In this document: positions 8,309-18,802 of the stretch, piece by piece
Layout of the letters: each line of letters opens with the position of its first letter
Position numbering within the stretch: position 1 is the stretch's first letter
Assembly (NCBI GenBank): GCA_025210235.1
Contig: JAOASG010000063.1
Location: forward strand, 62,001-126,000
Length of the DNA stretch: 64,000 nucleotides
Direction of reading: 5' to 3'
Origin: Vallitalea sp.
GTDB lineage: Bacteria > Bacillota > Clostridia > Lachnospirales > Vallitaleaceae
Notes under the pieces: model-generated
What the model was told of the DNA's origin: nothing
The model's database searches: none
Seen by the model: only the letters and a program-made list of their open reading frames with translations
Position numbers and translations under genes: made by a program

Positions 8309-9688
8309 ATGCGAAATAAAATTATTTACAGTATTTGTGTTATTGCTGTACTTTTAATTGCATTATTTTTTTTAGAAAAAAATAAAGAGGTATATGGAAA
8401 CGATGTTGAATCAATAATACAGGTTATAAATTCAATAGATTTATATGAAGATACAAACATTGAAATCATAGATATTTTTGATCAAGATAAGTCTAGAATA
8501 GTCTCATTTCTAAGTAATGGAAATCCAGCATTTATAGAGTTTAAGGATAAGGGTAACAATAAATACAAATACCAATGCTCAGAAGTAGATAGAAGTGATA
8601 AATTCAATTCATTTTTTATTTCAATATTTGGAGAAAATAGTAGCCATAATTATGTACTAAGTATTAATGGATATAGTGATTTAATTAGATTAAAGTTTAA
8701 AGCGAATAATGATATTTATGAAGTTGGTTTTGAGAAAGATGTCCCAGCCGCAAAATGGACAAAATTAAAGCCATCTAGTGATAATAGTTATTCCTTTGAA
8801 TGGTATCCTGAAACTTATGTTAGTAATGAACCTAGGAAAGCTCAAGTTTGTTTTGAACAAAGCCTTGGTGCAGATATGGTTTCTTTAGATTATGCTTCAG
8901 ATGATAAAATTATATTTCATGACTATTTTGGTTTATTTGTTTATAATTTAAATACTAAGGAAATTGTTACTAGTATTGATTTAAAGGAAATCAATTGTGA
9001 TTCAACACAAGGCGATGAATATTGTGAAGTTAGTGTTAATAGTCAAGGTAACTTAATTCAACTACATAATATGTCAAAAGATTATATGTATCTATTTAAT
9101 CTTGAAAATAATATTCTTTCAAAATCGCCATATTTGCCAATGGAAGCTCCTTTTAAACTTCTTGATTTTTATGAAGTATATGGAGAAACAGGAAGCATTC
9201 ACAGCGATCAATGTGTATCTTTTGAAAATGGTGAGATTGGTTATCTCGAATCTATTGATTTTAATATTGGAACAATAAGATATATCCGTGGAGATGGGAT
9301 ATATGAAATATTTGATGTTGAGGCTTATGTAGCTAACAACAATTGTATCAAATATTCTTTTTATGACAGGGGTAAGGGATGGGAAGTAAAAGATGGTAGC
9401 ATTATTATAAATAACACTGGTAAAATATTGGCTTTTTCTGGTGAGTTGGTGATTAGCGAACCATTTAAGATGTTCAACTTACAAATTTATCAATTACAAG
9501 GTGAAATTAGAAACCTTATATACAATGATTCATATTCGCTTATTGATGGAGTACAAGTAAAAACAAAATTCACTACTATGGATCTACAAAGTAAAACCTT
9601 TGATTATGATTTGCCAATTTTGGTTGAAATAAGCCTTGAAAATGAAAAAGGCATTAAAGTTAGAAAGTTAGCAGTGAATATAGATTGA
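8309..9688 (+). CDS. Unknown membrane-anchored protein, probable beta-propeller-like exterior
   Basis: 459 residues. N-terminal hydrophobic anchor or signal (about 4-21), then an extracytoplasmic region rich in short beta-strand patterns such as KIIFHDYFGLFVYNLNTKE, which reads like repeating propeller blades. From memory, similar stretches occur in the extracellular domain of some clostridial BlaR1-like M56 proteins, so it could be a detached sensor domain; I am not sure of this. GGGAGTG precedes the ATG. It is transcribed alone after recR and converges on tadA, with no obvious terminator between them. Confidence 0.75.
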   Translation: MRNKIIYSICVIAVLLIALFFLEKNKEVYGNDVESIIQVINSIDLYEDTNIEIIDIFDQDKSRIVSFLSNGNPAFIEFKDKGNNKYKYQCSEVDRSDKFNSFFISIFGENSSHNYVLSINGYSDLIRLKFKANNDIYEVGFEKDVPAAKWTKLKPSSDNSYSFEWYPETYVSNEPRKAQVCFEQSLGADMVSLDYASDDKIIFHDYFGLFVYNLNTKEIVTSIDLKEINCDSTQGDEYCEVSVNSQGNLIQLHNMSKDYMYLFNLENNILSKSPYLPMEAPFKLLDFYEVYGETGSIHSDQCVSFENGEIGYLESIDFNIGTIRYIRGDGIYEIFDVEAYVANNNCIKYSFYDRGKGWEVKDGSIIINNTGKILAFSGELVISEPFKMFNLQIYQLQGEIRNLIYNDSYSLIDGVQVKTKFTTMDLQSKTFDYDLPILVEISLENEKGIKVRKLAVNID

Positions 9689-9726
9689 TACTATCAGTAA
9701 TTGGAGCAGTAAAAATGGTTTCTAAT

Positions 9727-10188
9727 TTATTTCCTAGCCCTTAACTCCCTAAAAAACGTTTTCAATAACATACTGCTCTCTTCCTCCAAAACCTGCCTAG
9801 TTACATTAACCTGATGGTTAAATCTATCCTCTTCTAATAAATTAACTATTGACCCAGCACATCCTGCCTTTATATTATTAGCAGCGATCACTACTCTAGG
9901 TATTCTAGCTTGAACAATAGCTCCTGCACACATAGGACATGGTTCAAGAGTTATATACATAGTGCAATTATCAAGTCTCCAGTCTCCTACCACTTTTGAA
10001 GCTTGATTAATTGCAATTAACTCTGCATGAGATAGTGTATTTTTATCTGTATTTCTCTTGTTATAAGCTCTAGCTATTATTTTATCTTCTTTTACTATTA
10101 CAGCTCCAATTGGAACTTCGTCAATTTCAAATGCTTTCTTCGCCTCTATAAGAGCTTCAAGCATATATTTTTCATCATATTGTTGCAC
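9727..10188 (-). CDS. tadA: tRNA-specific adenosine deaminase
   Basis: 153 residues. Zinc-dependent deaminase motifs HAE (about 54-56) and PCPMCAG (about 82-88). It converts A34 to inosine in the tRNA-Arg(ACG) anticodon. The GTG at 10188 is taken as start, preceded by GTAGGTG; YDEKYMLEALIEAKKA follows as expected. In Bacillus the gene lies just before the SRP RNA-dnaX block; here it lies after it and in the opposite direction, so the neighbourhood is kept but rearranged. Confidence 0.95.
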   Translation of the reverse strand: MQQYDEKYMLEALIEAKKAFEIDEVPIGAVIVKEDKIIARAYNKRNTDKNTLSHAELIAINQASKVVGDWRLDNCTMYITLEPCPMCAGAIVQARIPRVVIAANNIKAGCAGSIVNLLEEDRFNHQVNVTRQVLEEESSMLLKTFFRELRARK

Positions 10189-10428
10189 ATAAACACCTAC
10201 TTTATAATATTTACAGATTCTATTTTATTTTCACATTTATCTTGCATTTTCCATTAGTTAATGCTACCATTATTATAAATTAATGTAACTATTAAAACAA
10301 GATTTCAATCAATAATTTAGACTTTTATATGTGATTAATTCACTAAAAAGTAATTTATTTTTAAAAATTTAAATTATGAATTGAAAATCACCTAATAAAA
10401 TATAGAACTAATAATTAAGGAGGTCATT

Positions 10429-10869
10429 ATGTCAACTTCATTTACAATGGTTAAAAAAGGTTATGAACCTAAAGAAGTACAAGATTACATACAATTATTA
10501 GAGAAAGAATTGGCATCTTATAAAGCAAAAGAACAGTTTATTTCTAAAGCTCTAGTGGAAGCTCAAGTATCTGCTAAAAATGTAATTGAACAAGCAGAAC
10601 AACAAGCTATTCAAATTGAAGAAGATGCTATTAATAAACTTCAACATATAAAAGATAAAATTGACCATTCAAAAGCAAGATTATATCAGTTTCAAGAAGA
10701 TTACGCATCTTTTACAAAAAGATTTGAAGCTTCTTTCAATGAAAGTGAATTAAATAAGCTACTTACTAGTTTAGATTCTATTTATACATCTTTAGAAGTT
10801 AATCAATCAACAACAGATGAATCAATATCTGAAGAAGACATAATGAATGAAGAAGAAAAAACAATATAG
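10429..10869 (+). CDS. DivIVA domain-containing protein
   Basis: 146 residues. The N-terminus FTMVKKGYEPKEVQDYIQLL matches the DivIVA/GpsB lipid-binding domain, followed by a long coiled coil (about 25-105) and an acidic tail. Such proteins recognise curved membrane at poles or septa and recruit division or growth factors. It is shorter than classical DivIVA, and no residue shows its exact role. Strong AAGGAGG site. It is followed 50 bp later by the NrdG-type gene. Confidence 0.85.
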   Translation: MSTSFTMVKKGYEPKEVQDYIQLLEKELASYKAKEQFISKALVEAQVSAKNVIEQAEQQAIQIEEDAINKLQHIKDKIDHSKARLYQFQEDYASFTKRFEASFNESELNKLLTSLDSIYTSLEVNQSTTDESISEEDIMNEEEKTI

Positions 10870-10919
10870 ATTTATATAATGATAAAATATTATATAAATT
10901 TTTAATTAGGAGTTAATAA

Positions 10920-11612
10920 ATGAATATAAAAGGATTTACAAAAACAACTTTATTAGATTTTCCAGGTGAGATTGCATCTACTATATTTACTGGTGGATGT
11001 AATTTTAATTGTCCATATTGTCATAATGCAGATTTAGTTATTAATCATAACCTTATGGATTCTTTACCTGAGGAAAATATTTTGTCGCACATAAAAAAAC
11101 GTTGTGGCATTATTAATTGTATATGTATTAGTGGAGGCGAACCTACTTTACAACATGATTTACTTGATTTTATGAGGAAATTAAAAGAATTACCCTTAAA
11201 GATAAAATTAGATACAAATGGTAGTAACCCCCATATTATACAAGAAGCTTATGAAAATAATTTAATTGACTATATTGCTATGGATATTAAAAACAGCAAA
11301 GATAAATACTCTATTACCAGCGGAACAAAAATTTCTCTAGCTAATATAGAAAGATCCGTCGAATATATACGCTCTTGTGGTATTGACTATGAATTTAGAA
11401 CTACTATTATAAAAGAATTACATACTTTAGATGATATAACCCAAATTGGAAAATGGTTAAAAGGAAGCAAAAAATATTACCTCCAACAATTTGTAGAAAG
11501 TGCTAAACAAATAAAAAAAGGATTTTCTGCACATACTCCTGATACATTAGAAAAATTCAAAAATACCCTAGAACCTTATTTTGAAGTTGTATCTATTCGT
11601 GGTGTTGATTAA
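10920..11612 (+). CDS. Anaerobic ribonucleotide reductase activating protein (radical SAM)
   Basis: 230 residues. The radical SAM cluster motif C27-x3-C31-x2-C34 appears in GGCNFNCPYCHN, with ISGGEPTLQ as the SAM-binding GGE motif. The family, named NrdG2-like, installs the glycyl radical on anaerobic ribonucleotide reductase, although no nrdD is in view, so another glycyl-radical partner is possible. TAGGAGT precedes the ATG. Probably in one unit with the DivIVA-like gene; a terminator follows. Confidence 0.9.
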   Translation: MNIKGFTKTTLLDFPGEIASTIFTGGCNFNCPYCHNADLVINHNLMDSLPEENILSHIKKRCGIINCICISGGEPTLQHDLLDFMRKLKELPLKIKLDTNGSNPHIIQEAYENNLIDYIAMDIKNSKDKYSITSGTKISLANIERSVEYIRSCGIDYEFRTTIIKELHTLDDITQIGKWLKGSKKYYLQQFVESAKQIKKGFSAHTPDTLEKFKNTLEPYFEVVSIRGVD

Positions 11613-11619
11613 TCCATCC

Positions 11620-11670
11620 TAGCTTTGATATTTAAGACATTTTATCTTAAAATCAAAGCTAAGATTTTTA
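11620..11670 (+). terminator. Terminator after the radical SAM activase
   Basis: TAGCTTTGAT (11620-11629) and ATCAAAGCTA (11652-11661) with inner TTTAAGA/TCTTAAA make a 17-bp stem with one bulge, followed by AGATTTTTA. Confidence 0.75.
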
Positions 11671-11717
11671 AGTTTAATTTCCTTATTATTTCTTTCTAGA
11701 AGTTAACTCTAATTTTC

Positions 11718-14700
11718 TCATTTTAACTTCTTAATTTTTTTCTTATCAATTCCCGTAATCCTATATTCAAAGTCATTATAAACAAATATTTCATTAATTT
11801 TTCTTTTCAATAACCCTTTATTAAATTCGTTCATTAAATCTTTATTATAAGGATTTGGATCAATATTTATTTCAAACACTTCTTTTGACATATTATCTTG
11901 TACATATACTTTATCCCCAAACCATATTTCTTTTTCTGGATTAATATATTCTTCTAGTTCATTATTACATTTCTTTGGCTGTATAGGAACATCCTCGGTA
12001 GAAATCACTTTGTTTTCAACTAACTCATTTTTAATAATGTCTACTTTATTGATAATATTATTAATAACTTGCTCTGAGTCTTTCCACCAATCTATACTCC
12101 ATACCCTCATAAGATTCCAATCACGTGACTGTAAAAATCTTTTTCTATGAATATCACGTTCTCTTGTTGAAGGTTGATTATAATATGATTTTCCATCACA
12201 TTCAATACCAAGTAAATACCTTGAACTCTCCTTATCAAATATAGCTAAATCAATTTTATACCCTGAAACACCAACATTTTTTTCAACATAATATCCTCTC
12301 TCTTTTAAAGCAACAAATAATTGTTCTGTTAATTCATCTATATCTTCTAAATCATTATCTTTACTATCGGTCACATTTAATTGTTTTAATATATTTTGCG
12401 CTTGTACATTTTCTTTTGAAGAAACCTCTCTAGCATATTGTAAATACTTCTTAAATAATTTAGCCCCTAAGTTCTTAGTCCCTTCTACTTTTAATTCTTC
12501 TGGTTCAATAGATGTTATAACATATACTTTTTCTTTAGCACGACTTATCGCTACATTTAACCTATTTTCTCCACCATCTTGAGATAACGCTCCAAAGTTA
12601 ACAGAAACTTTTCCAAACTCATTTGGTGCATACCCGATAGAAAAAATAATTATGTCTCGTTCGTCTCCTTGTACATTCTCAATGTTTTTCACGAAAATAC
12701 TTACATCTTCATTACCCTTTTTTCTATTTATTTCTTCTTGATATAATTTCTTGAATTCTTTATCATAATTTCCTCTTGCATCTAGCAAATCTCTTATTAA
12801 ATCTTTCTGAGTTACATTAAATGTAATAATACCTATTGTTTCATTATTTTTTCTAGTCTTTAATATTTTATCAACTAAATCAACAACTTTATTTGCCTCA
12901 GCACTATTTTTACGATCTATCCATTTACCTTCTACTTTTATTCTCTCAATAGGAGAAGGCGTTTTGTCAGAAGTAATATTAACTATATTAGGTGATATAT
13001 TTAGGTTTCCACCATAAAATGCATAATTAGAAAAGTTTATTAACTCTTCGTATCGTGAACGATAATGATAATTAAGATGTACAGAAGAATAATTAATCTT
13101 CGCTAAGTCTAGAAGACTTTCTTCTTCAAAAGCTGCCGCTGTTTCTATAGTTGTAATTTCTTCTTCAAAATCATCATACCTAGACATAAAAGTTGAACTT
13201 GGCTTTAATTGCTTATCATCACCTGTAACCACAACTTGCTTACCACGATATACTGTTGGGATAGCATTCTCGATATACATTTGAGATGCTTCATCAAATA
13301 TTACCATATCAAACATCCCCTCTTTTAATGGAAGTATATCTGATACTGTTTCAGGACTTAGTAACCAACAAGGAAATACCGTTAATAACAACTCGCTAAA
13401 TTCAATAACATATTTACGTATCGGCCATGTTTTACGCTTCTTTTCTGCTTGTCTTTTAAATTCTTTAAAAAGAGGTGTATCAATAAATACTTGTAGTCTA
13501 TCATTCCATTTGCTCTTAATTAACTCACTTGTAAGACTATTTTTTTCTTCCATTAGTTTATTAATCTCTTTAATAGTATCTTGATACATAGAAAAATAAA
13601 GATAAAATTCATTATACTCACTTGTTTTTTCAATATCATTAATATGCATAAGAGTAGTAAACGGAATGATGTTAGTTAGTATATTATTTACATCTTCTCT
13701 ATCTTTAGAATTATCAATTGAATAATCTAACATTAATATTTCAACGTTGGACAAACTATCAACTTTATTTTTTAATCCATAAAATACTTCTAATTGAGAA
13801 GTAGCATCTTTCATATTATCTAATTGTTCTCTAATATCAAATTCTAAAAGAAATTTATTACATAAACTTATATATTCATCTTCTTTTAATATTTCTTTTA
13901 ACTCTTCAAAGCAAGCTATAGTCTCATTGATAGTAATACCGTACTCAACAAAAAGCTTTTCAAAACTTTTTTTACTATCTTCATATTGGAGTAATTTATT
14001 TTCATGTTCTATTTTCTTGCTTTTATATTTTACCCAATTACTTGGATTCCACCATTTATTATTTGGGTCATCTTTTATTAAGTAGCTATTTTGATTTTCA
14101 TTAATTTCATTAGAATAATCTATAACTTGTTGTCTTGTTACTTTATAATTATTTTCAATATATAACTGTCCCACTTTTTCAAATTTATCCATTTCTATCT
14201 TTTCAATATTTAGATTAATTTTATTGTAGATTTTATCAATAATTTCTTGTATTTCCTTAGCTTCAATAAAATCTAATTTTCTTGCAAATGTATTAATCAT
14301 TGGATTATCGATACACATATCTTTATAACTTATATACGTATCAATTATCATTGAATTAGTGTCTAAATGATTCATTGCTTCTTTTAATTCTTGATATTTA
14401 TAATTTTTAAAAGCATTATTCTTACGGAATTCTCTGTAACTCTCATAACGTATGTCATCTGTAGTTGTTATTGCTTGGGAAGATGCATACATGTTATGAA
14501 GAGAAATACCGTAATCTCTCTCTTCATGTAGAGTTTTAGCTAAATTACTTAGTGATTTTATTTTCTCATCAATAATTGTTGCGTTATCATCAATAGTTAA
14601 ATTTAATGAATTATCAAAATCCATAGCTTCTAAACTAATACAATCACAAACTTTTTTATAAAAGTTTCTTTTATCCTTATTTGCATCATGTACTAAAGCC

Positions 14701-15980
14701 ACTTTTGAATTTATATCAGATAATCTATTATAGATAACATCAAGAGCCGCTCTTTTTTGGGATACCATTAATACTCTTTTCCCTTTTGATAATGAGTCAC
14801 ATATTATATTAGTTATTGTTTGGGATTTACCTGTTCCAGGTGGTCCATAAATAACTAAGTTACTTTTTTCATTTGCATTTAAAACTGCTTTTTCCTGACT
14901 ATTATCAAGTGAGGATAAAAAATAAACTTCTTTTTCTGATAATTGTTTTTCTTTTTCTGTTGTTATAGGCTTTTTAATTTCATTCTCATCTTCTTTATTT
15001 ATAAGCAACGTTTCAAGAACTTCATTAAATAATTCTTCCTGCTCAAGGTACTGATAATCTGTGTAAATAGAATTAGATAGTGGAAATTGCCCTAATACCA
15101 TATAATTTTTTAAAATTAATTTTCCAGCTTCTATATCTGGTAAATTTCCATTAGTATAATCTACAAATTTTTCAATATCTCTTTTTTTAGTATCTTCAAT
15201 ATTAATTTTATATTGTTCTAGGTACTTTAATAATCCTGAAATAACGTCATCAGAAAATTGTTCTAATGATGAGAATTCTGTTTCTAATTCTGTAATTTTT
15301 GATTCATTATATTTCGAATATGCAAATAAAAATACTTTGTTAATTAATATTTCTTGCTGAGTAATATTGGTGATTTGCCATCTATTACTTACTTTCTCAA
15401 GTTTAACAGGAAACATAAATAGTGGTGCTCTGACAAAAGTCGTATCGTTAAATCTTCCCTCTACAAAAGGATAACATAGATAAAGTTCATATTTACCTGT
15501 TTCTTTTTCTACTGCATCTATCTCTCTAAGTAAGTAATTAATGTTATTAGAATAATTTATTATTTTTTCCATTTTCATATTTATGTTCTTTTTATCAAGA
15601 ACTAATTCATTATCATATTTATCATTAATTTCTTGCTTTCTTTTTTCCAAAATTATTTTTTCTTCATCTGTTATTTCTTCAATACTTTCTATCGTATCTT
15701 CAAGTGCTAATAACTCTTTTTTTCTCTCAATTTTATTTTGGCTTTCGCAATTTTTAATTTCTTCATTCCTAACCTTATAAGGGTCATGAATAATTACTTT
15801 TTTACCTTTTTCTCTATTAACTAAGAAACTAATAAATTCATTATTTAAATTATTATCGAGTTCAAGTAACCTTGATATATCAAACGCTCTTTTTTTATGA
15901 ATCTTTTTTAATACTAAGCTCCTATTTCTCCCACTTAGATTTATTAGTCTATCCCTATATGTGTTTAGAATATCTTTCAT
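11718..15980 (-). CDS. DUF4011-type SF1 helicase with C-terminal Vsr/MTES_1575-like nuclease; candidate defence protein
   Basis: 1420 residues. N-terminus YRDRLINLSGRNRSLV is typical of DUF4011. A split SF1 helicase follows: Q motif NSQEKAV, Walker A GPPGTGKS (about 379-386), Walker B IFDEASQ (about 892), GDDKQLKPSS, and motif V/VI regions GDERDIIIFSIGY and RLNVAISRAKEKVYV (about 1103-1150). The C-terminal part (about 1240-1300) carries an endonuclease core with IDLAIFD, GIECDGKSYY, RERDIHRKRFL and the ending RVWSIDWW, as in MTES_1575/Vsr-like enzymes. Single proteins of this layout have been reported as antiphage systems (from memory, Hhe). A -35 TTGTAA (16048-16043) and -10 TATAAT (16026-16021) and an AGGGGGT site lie upstream. 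Isolated gene in an accessory region. Confidence 0.85.
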   Translation of the reverse strand: MKDILNTYRDRLINLSGRNRSLVLKKIHKKRAFDISRLLELDNNLNNEFISFLVNREKGKKVIIHDPYKVRNEEIKNCESQNKIERKKELLALEDTIESIEEITDEEKIILEKRKQEINDKYDNELVLDKKNINMKMEKIINYSNNINYLLREIDAVEKETGKYELYLCYPFVEGRFNDTTFVRAPLFMFPVKLEKVSNRWQITNITQQEILINKVFLFAYSKYNESKITELETEFSSLEQFSDDVISGLLKYLEQYKINIEDTKKRDIEKFVDYTNGNLPDIEAGKLILKNYMVLGQFPLSNSIYTDYQYLEQEELFNEVLETLLINKEDENEIKKPITTEKEKQLSEKEVYFLSSLDNSQEKAVLNANEKSNLVIYGPPGTGKSQTITNIICDSLSKGKRVLMVSQKRAALDVIYNRLSDINSKVALVHDANKDKRNFYKKVCDCISLEAMDFDNSLNLTIDDNATIIDEKIKSLSNLAKTLHEERDYGISLHNMYASSQAITTTDDIRYESYREFRKNNAFKNYKYQELKEAMNHLDTNSMIIDTYISYKDMCIDNPMINTFARKLDFIEAKEIQEIIDKIYNKINLNIEKIEMDKFEKVGQLYIENNYKVTRQQVIDYSNEINENQNSYLIKDDPNNKWWNPSNWVKYKSKKIEHENKLLQYEDSKKSFEKLFVEYGITINETIACFEELKEILKEDEYISLCNKFLLEFDIREQLDNMKDATSQLEVFYGLKNKVDSLSNVEILMLDYSIDNSKDREDVNNILTNIIPFTTLMHINDIEKTSEYNEFYLYFSMYQDTIKEINKLMEEKNSLTSELIKSKWNDRLQVFIDTPLFKEFKRQAEKKRKTWPIRKYVIEFSELLLTVFPCWLLSPETVSDILPLKEGMFDMVIFDEASQMYIENAIPTVYRGKQVVVTGDDKQLKPSSTFMSRYDDFEEEITTIETAAAFEEESLLDLAKINYSSVHLNYHYRSRYEELINFSNYAFYGGNLNISPNIVNITSDKTPSPIERIKVEGKWIDRKNSAEANKVVDLVDKILKTRKNNETIGIITFNVTQKDLIRDLLDARGNYDKEFKKLYQEEINRKKGNEDVSIFVKNIENVQGDERDIIIFSIGYAPNEFGKVSVNFGALSQDGGENRLNVAISRAKEKVYVITSIEPEELKVEGTKNLGAKLFKKYLQYAREVSSKENVQAQNILKQLNVTDSKDNDLEDIDELTEQLFVALKERGYYVEKNVGVSGYKIDLAIFDKESSRYLLGIECDGKSYYNQPSTRERDIHRKRFLQSRDWNLMRVWSIDWWKDSEQVINNIINKVDIIKNELVENKVISTEDVPIQPKKCNNELEEYINPEKEIWFGDKVYVQDNMSKEVFEINIDPNPYNKDLMNEFNKGLLKRKINEIFVYNDFEYRITGIDKKKIKKLK

Positions 15981-16265
15981 TTAGGCAACCCCCTATTAAA
16001 CATGATTAGCTAATATTTTAATTATATCAAAATTATGTATTATTACAAATTATTTATTTAAGTTTAAATGTTTTTCACTAATGTATGGATGTGTATCAAA
16101 TATCATTTACACACCAAAATTATAGACAAACCCATACTCAATTTGTATAATTAACTTAGTGTAAAAATAATTACTATCTACTATTATAAATACGAATATT
16201 CTAATAATTATATTAGGTTAATACAAGTATAAATATTACAGCCAATGTGAGAAAGGAATAAAAAA

Positions 16266-16745
16266 ATGAAAAAAGAAAATATATATCGAGAAGCAAGAGA
16301 AAAATTTAATGATAATAATCCATGTCCTCTAAACAGAGAAGAAGCAGCTGATAGATTACATATCAGCGCTGCAACCCTAGGAAGATATGAAACAGGTGAA
16401 AATGCACCAAGTCCGGAAATTGTATACGCAATGAGCAAAGTATATGAGAATCCTGTTCTAAGACGCAAACACTGTTCAGAGTACTGTCTCATTGGCAAAG
16501 AGGATCATCCATACACAGCTCCCAAAACACTATTTGAATCTGGTTATGGATTAATAAATGCCAATAGAGTACTAGATTCATTCAAAAATGAACTGTTTGA
16601 AGTTTTGGCTGATGGAATTGTTGATAAAAATGAGATTATCAGACTAAGACAGATAATACCCCAAATCAAAAATATACAAAAATTACTTAGCGATATAGAA
16701 ATAGAAATAGAGAAACATTCCCTAAGATACGATATAGATGAGTAA
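16266..16745 (+). CDS. Xre-family helix-turn-helix regulator
   Basis: 159 residues. The helix-turn-helix is NREEAADRLHISAATLGRYE (about 20-39), followed by ETGENAPSPEIVYAMSKVY, and then a cysteine pair HCSEYC (about 70-75) often seen in clostridial prophage-type Xre proteins. The C-terminal half (about 95-159) is helical. It is divergent from the helicase-nuclease with a 285-bp shared upstream region and could regulate it, but no operator was identified. GAAAGGA precedes the ATG. Its own terminator follows. Confidence 0.85.
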   Translation: MKKENIYREAREKFNDNNPCPLNREEAADRLHISAATLGRYETGENAPSPEIVYAMSKVYENPVLRRKHCSEYCLIGKEDHPYTAPKTLFESGYGLINANRVLDSFKNELFEVLADGIVDKNEIIRLRQIIPQIKNIQKLLSDIEIEIEKHSLRYDIDE

Positions 16746-16770
16746 GATAATTAAATAAGTAAATTATATG

Positions 16771-16836
16771 AATGCTACATTAATCTAATATATATATCAA
16801 ACATGAGTTGGTTTATTAGATGAATGTAGCATTTTT
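16771..16836 (+). terminator. Terminator after the Xre regulator
   Basis: AATGCTACATT-A-ATCTAATA (16771-16790) pairs with TATTAGAT-G-AATGTAGCATT (from 16814), followed by TTTTG. Confidence 0.85.
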
Positions 16837-16946
16837 GTTATTGAGACTTTTTGAATGAAATTCTATAATATTACTATAAACGATATTAATATCACTATAA
16901 AATATTTTATGTGTATTTATACTATAAAGCTCAGGAGGAATACATA

Positions 16947-18530
16947 ATGAAACATACAATAATAGGATCATTGTTAGGAGCTATAATCTGCTTTTTAATT
17001 GGAATATTAATATTACCAGTTATTAGCTTGAAATTCATTGGATTAATATTCCTTATTATAGTCTTTGCTGTAATAATGATATTGGTTGGTTACATTGGAG
17101 TATATTATAAAAAGAGCAGTAAATTACCAGTTAAAATAGGTTCCGTGATTTTAATACTTTCAATTGTATATCTAATAATTGGTGGAATTGCATCTTCAGC
17201 AATATTTAACGCTGGTACAAAACAGAAAATGTTAGATGTTGAGGAAGTTGTATTCGATGAAACAGTCCCTAACGTAGATATGGAAAACCTTATAATATGG
17301 GACGAATCAGATGCAATAAAGTTTGGTGAAAAGTTAATTACAGAAAAAGATCCTTCACTTGGATCAATGTACTCTATATCAGAAAAGTACGGAACACTTT
17401 CTGTAATAGATGATAAACCATTTTGGTTATTCCCACTTGAACACTCAAGCTTTTTTAAATATATTAAGAACAAATACATACCAGGATATATTAAGGTAAA
17501 TGCAACAACTGGTAAGGCAGAATTTGTTGATACTAAATTCAGTGTTGCTCCATCAGCATTTTTTAGTAATGATCTTAAGAGGGTAGTATATTCTAAATAC
17601 AAAAACTATGGTCTGACTGATTATTCATTTGAAGAAGACATAGAAGGAAATCCAAAATGGGTTATAACAGCTTACATACATAAGACTGGATTTTCTACTA
17701 GAGATGTCAAAGGAGTAATAATAGTAGACCCAGTAACAAAAAATGTTGAATTTTACAAAAAAGGTGAGCAACCTGAATGGGTAGATAGAGTTACTTCAGT
17801 TAACATATTCTATGAGCAACTAACTTATTGGGGAAAATATGTTAATGGTTGGTGGAATCCTTCAGATACAGGAAAATTAAAGAATACAGAAAGTATTGGA
17901 TATGTTTTTAAAAACGGCAATGTATATTTCTATACAGGAGTTACATCTTATGGAGGAGATGAAGCCACAACTGGATTCTTAATATATAATCCCCGAACTA
18001 GTAAAACATACTATAATAGAATATCAGGGTCAACAGAACAAAAAGCTATGGGCTTGATGGAAGAATTGGTTCAAAATGCTGGGTATACAGCAAAATATCC
18101 ATATTTAATTAATATAAATGGTGAACCAACATATCTATCAACATTGAAAGGAAATAGTGGAAATGTAGTCGGATATGCATTATGTTCAGTTAAAAATTAT
18201 AGAGCTGTTGCATGGGGTAAGACTCTAAGAGAAGCCCAGACAGAATACAATAGGATACTCATTACAGAGGGGAGTAATACTAATACATTAAGTGATCAAT
18301 TTGCTTCTTTTGATCATAGTTCTGGAACAGTTTCAAGGGTTGGAATATTTAAAGAAGGATATTTTCTAGTTAAGCTAGAAGGAAATGATACTCTATTCGT
18401 TGTATCAGCAGACCAATATCCATTGGTAGCACTTACTGAAAAAGGTGATGAGGTAGTTATAACTTATATACAGACAGAAGAAATAAATAAAATTGATGCT
18501 ATTGAATTTAAGAACAGTTCAATAAAATAA
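16947..18530 (+). CDS. Unknown multi-span membrane protein with large soluble domain
   Basis: 527 residues. Three hydrophobic segments (about 4-26, 30-52 and 64-85) precede a soluble region of about 440 residues rich in aromatic strand patterns such as YFYTGVTSYGGDEAT. I do not recognise the family. Start: an upstream in-frame GTG at 16911 exists, but CAGGAGG at 16932-16938 fits the ATG at 16947. The gene stands alone between two terminators in the accessory island, converging on the export operon. Confidence 0.75.
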   Translation: MKHTIIGSLLGAIICFLIGILILPVISLKFIGLIFLIIVFAVIMILVGYIGVYYKKSSKLPVKIGSVILILSIVYLIIGGIASSAIFNAGTKQKMLDVEEVVFDETVPNVDMENLIIWDESDAIKFGEKLITEKDPSLGSMYSISEKYGTLSVIDDKPFWLFPLEHSSFFKYIKNKYIPGYIKVNATTGKAEFVDTKFSVAPSAFFSNDLKRVVYSKYKNYGLTDYSFEEDIEGNPKWVITAYIHKTGFSTRDVKGVIIVDPVTKNVEFYKKGEQPEWVDRVTSVNIFYEQLTYWGKYVNGWWNPSDTGKLKNTESIGYVFKNGNVYFYTGVTSYGGDEATTGFLIYNPRTSKTYYNRISGSTEQKAMGLMEELVQNAGYTAKYPYLININGEPTYLSTLKGNSGNVVGYALCSVKNYRAVAWGKTLREAQTEYNRILITEGSNTNTLSDQFASFDHSSGTVSRVGIFKEGYFLVKLEGNDTLFVVSADQYPLVALTEKGDEVVITYIQTEEINKIDAIEFKNSSIK

Positions 18531-18723
18531 TTAATATTAAAAATTAATAAATTGATGTAGGGAGAGATTCTATGTGATTAATTGGCTCATTACAAATTTT
18601 GATTCTATATATACAATCTAGTAATATTGAATTATCATAATTCCCCAGATAACCAAATGTTTATTTAGTAAATATTTCGACCTTATTGGTTATATCTTGA
18701 AAAAACATCATATTATAAAAAAG

Positions 18724-18768
18724 TAGAAAGAATGATATGTAATAACATATACATTCTTTCTATTTTTT
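18724..18768. terminator. Bidirectional terminator
   Basis: TAGAAAGAATG-ATATGT (from 18724) pairs with ACATAT-A-CATTCTTTCTA (to 18762), with T-runs on both strands (TTTTTT at plus 18763-18768 and a similar run on the minus strand). It separates the convergent membrane protein and export operon. Confidence 0.85.
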
Positions 18769-18802
18769 ATAGTGATAAAATGGAATTTTTGTTAGCTATA
18801 GA

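Noticed and set aside
16208..16498. 96-codon minus-strand frame opposite the Xre regulator
   Set aside because: It lies entirely over the Xre gene, has no ribosome site and the Xre frame has clear family motifs.
17105..17602. 165-codon minus-strand frame inside the membrane protein at 16947-18530
   Set aside because: Serine- and isoleucine-rich shadow of the real frame, with no ribosome site or family.
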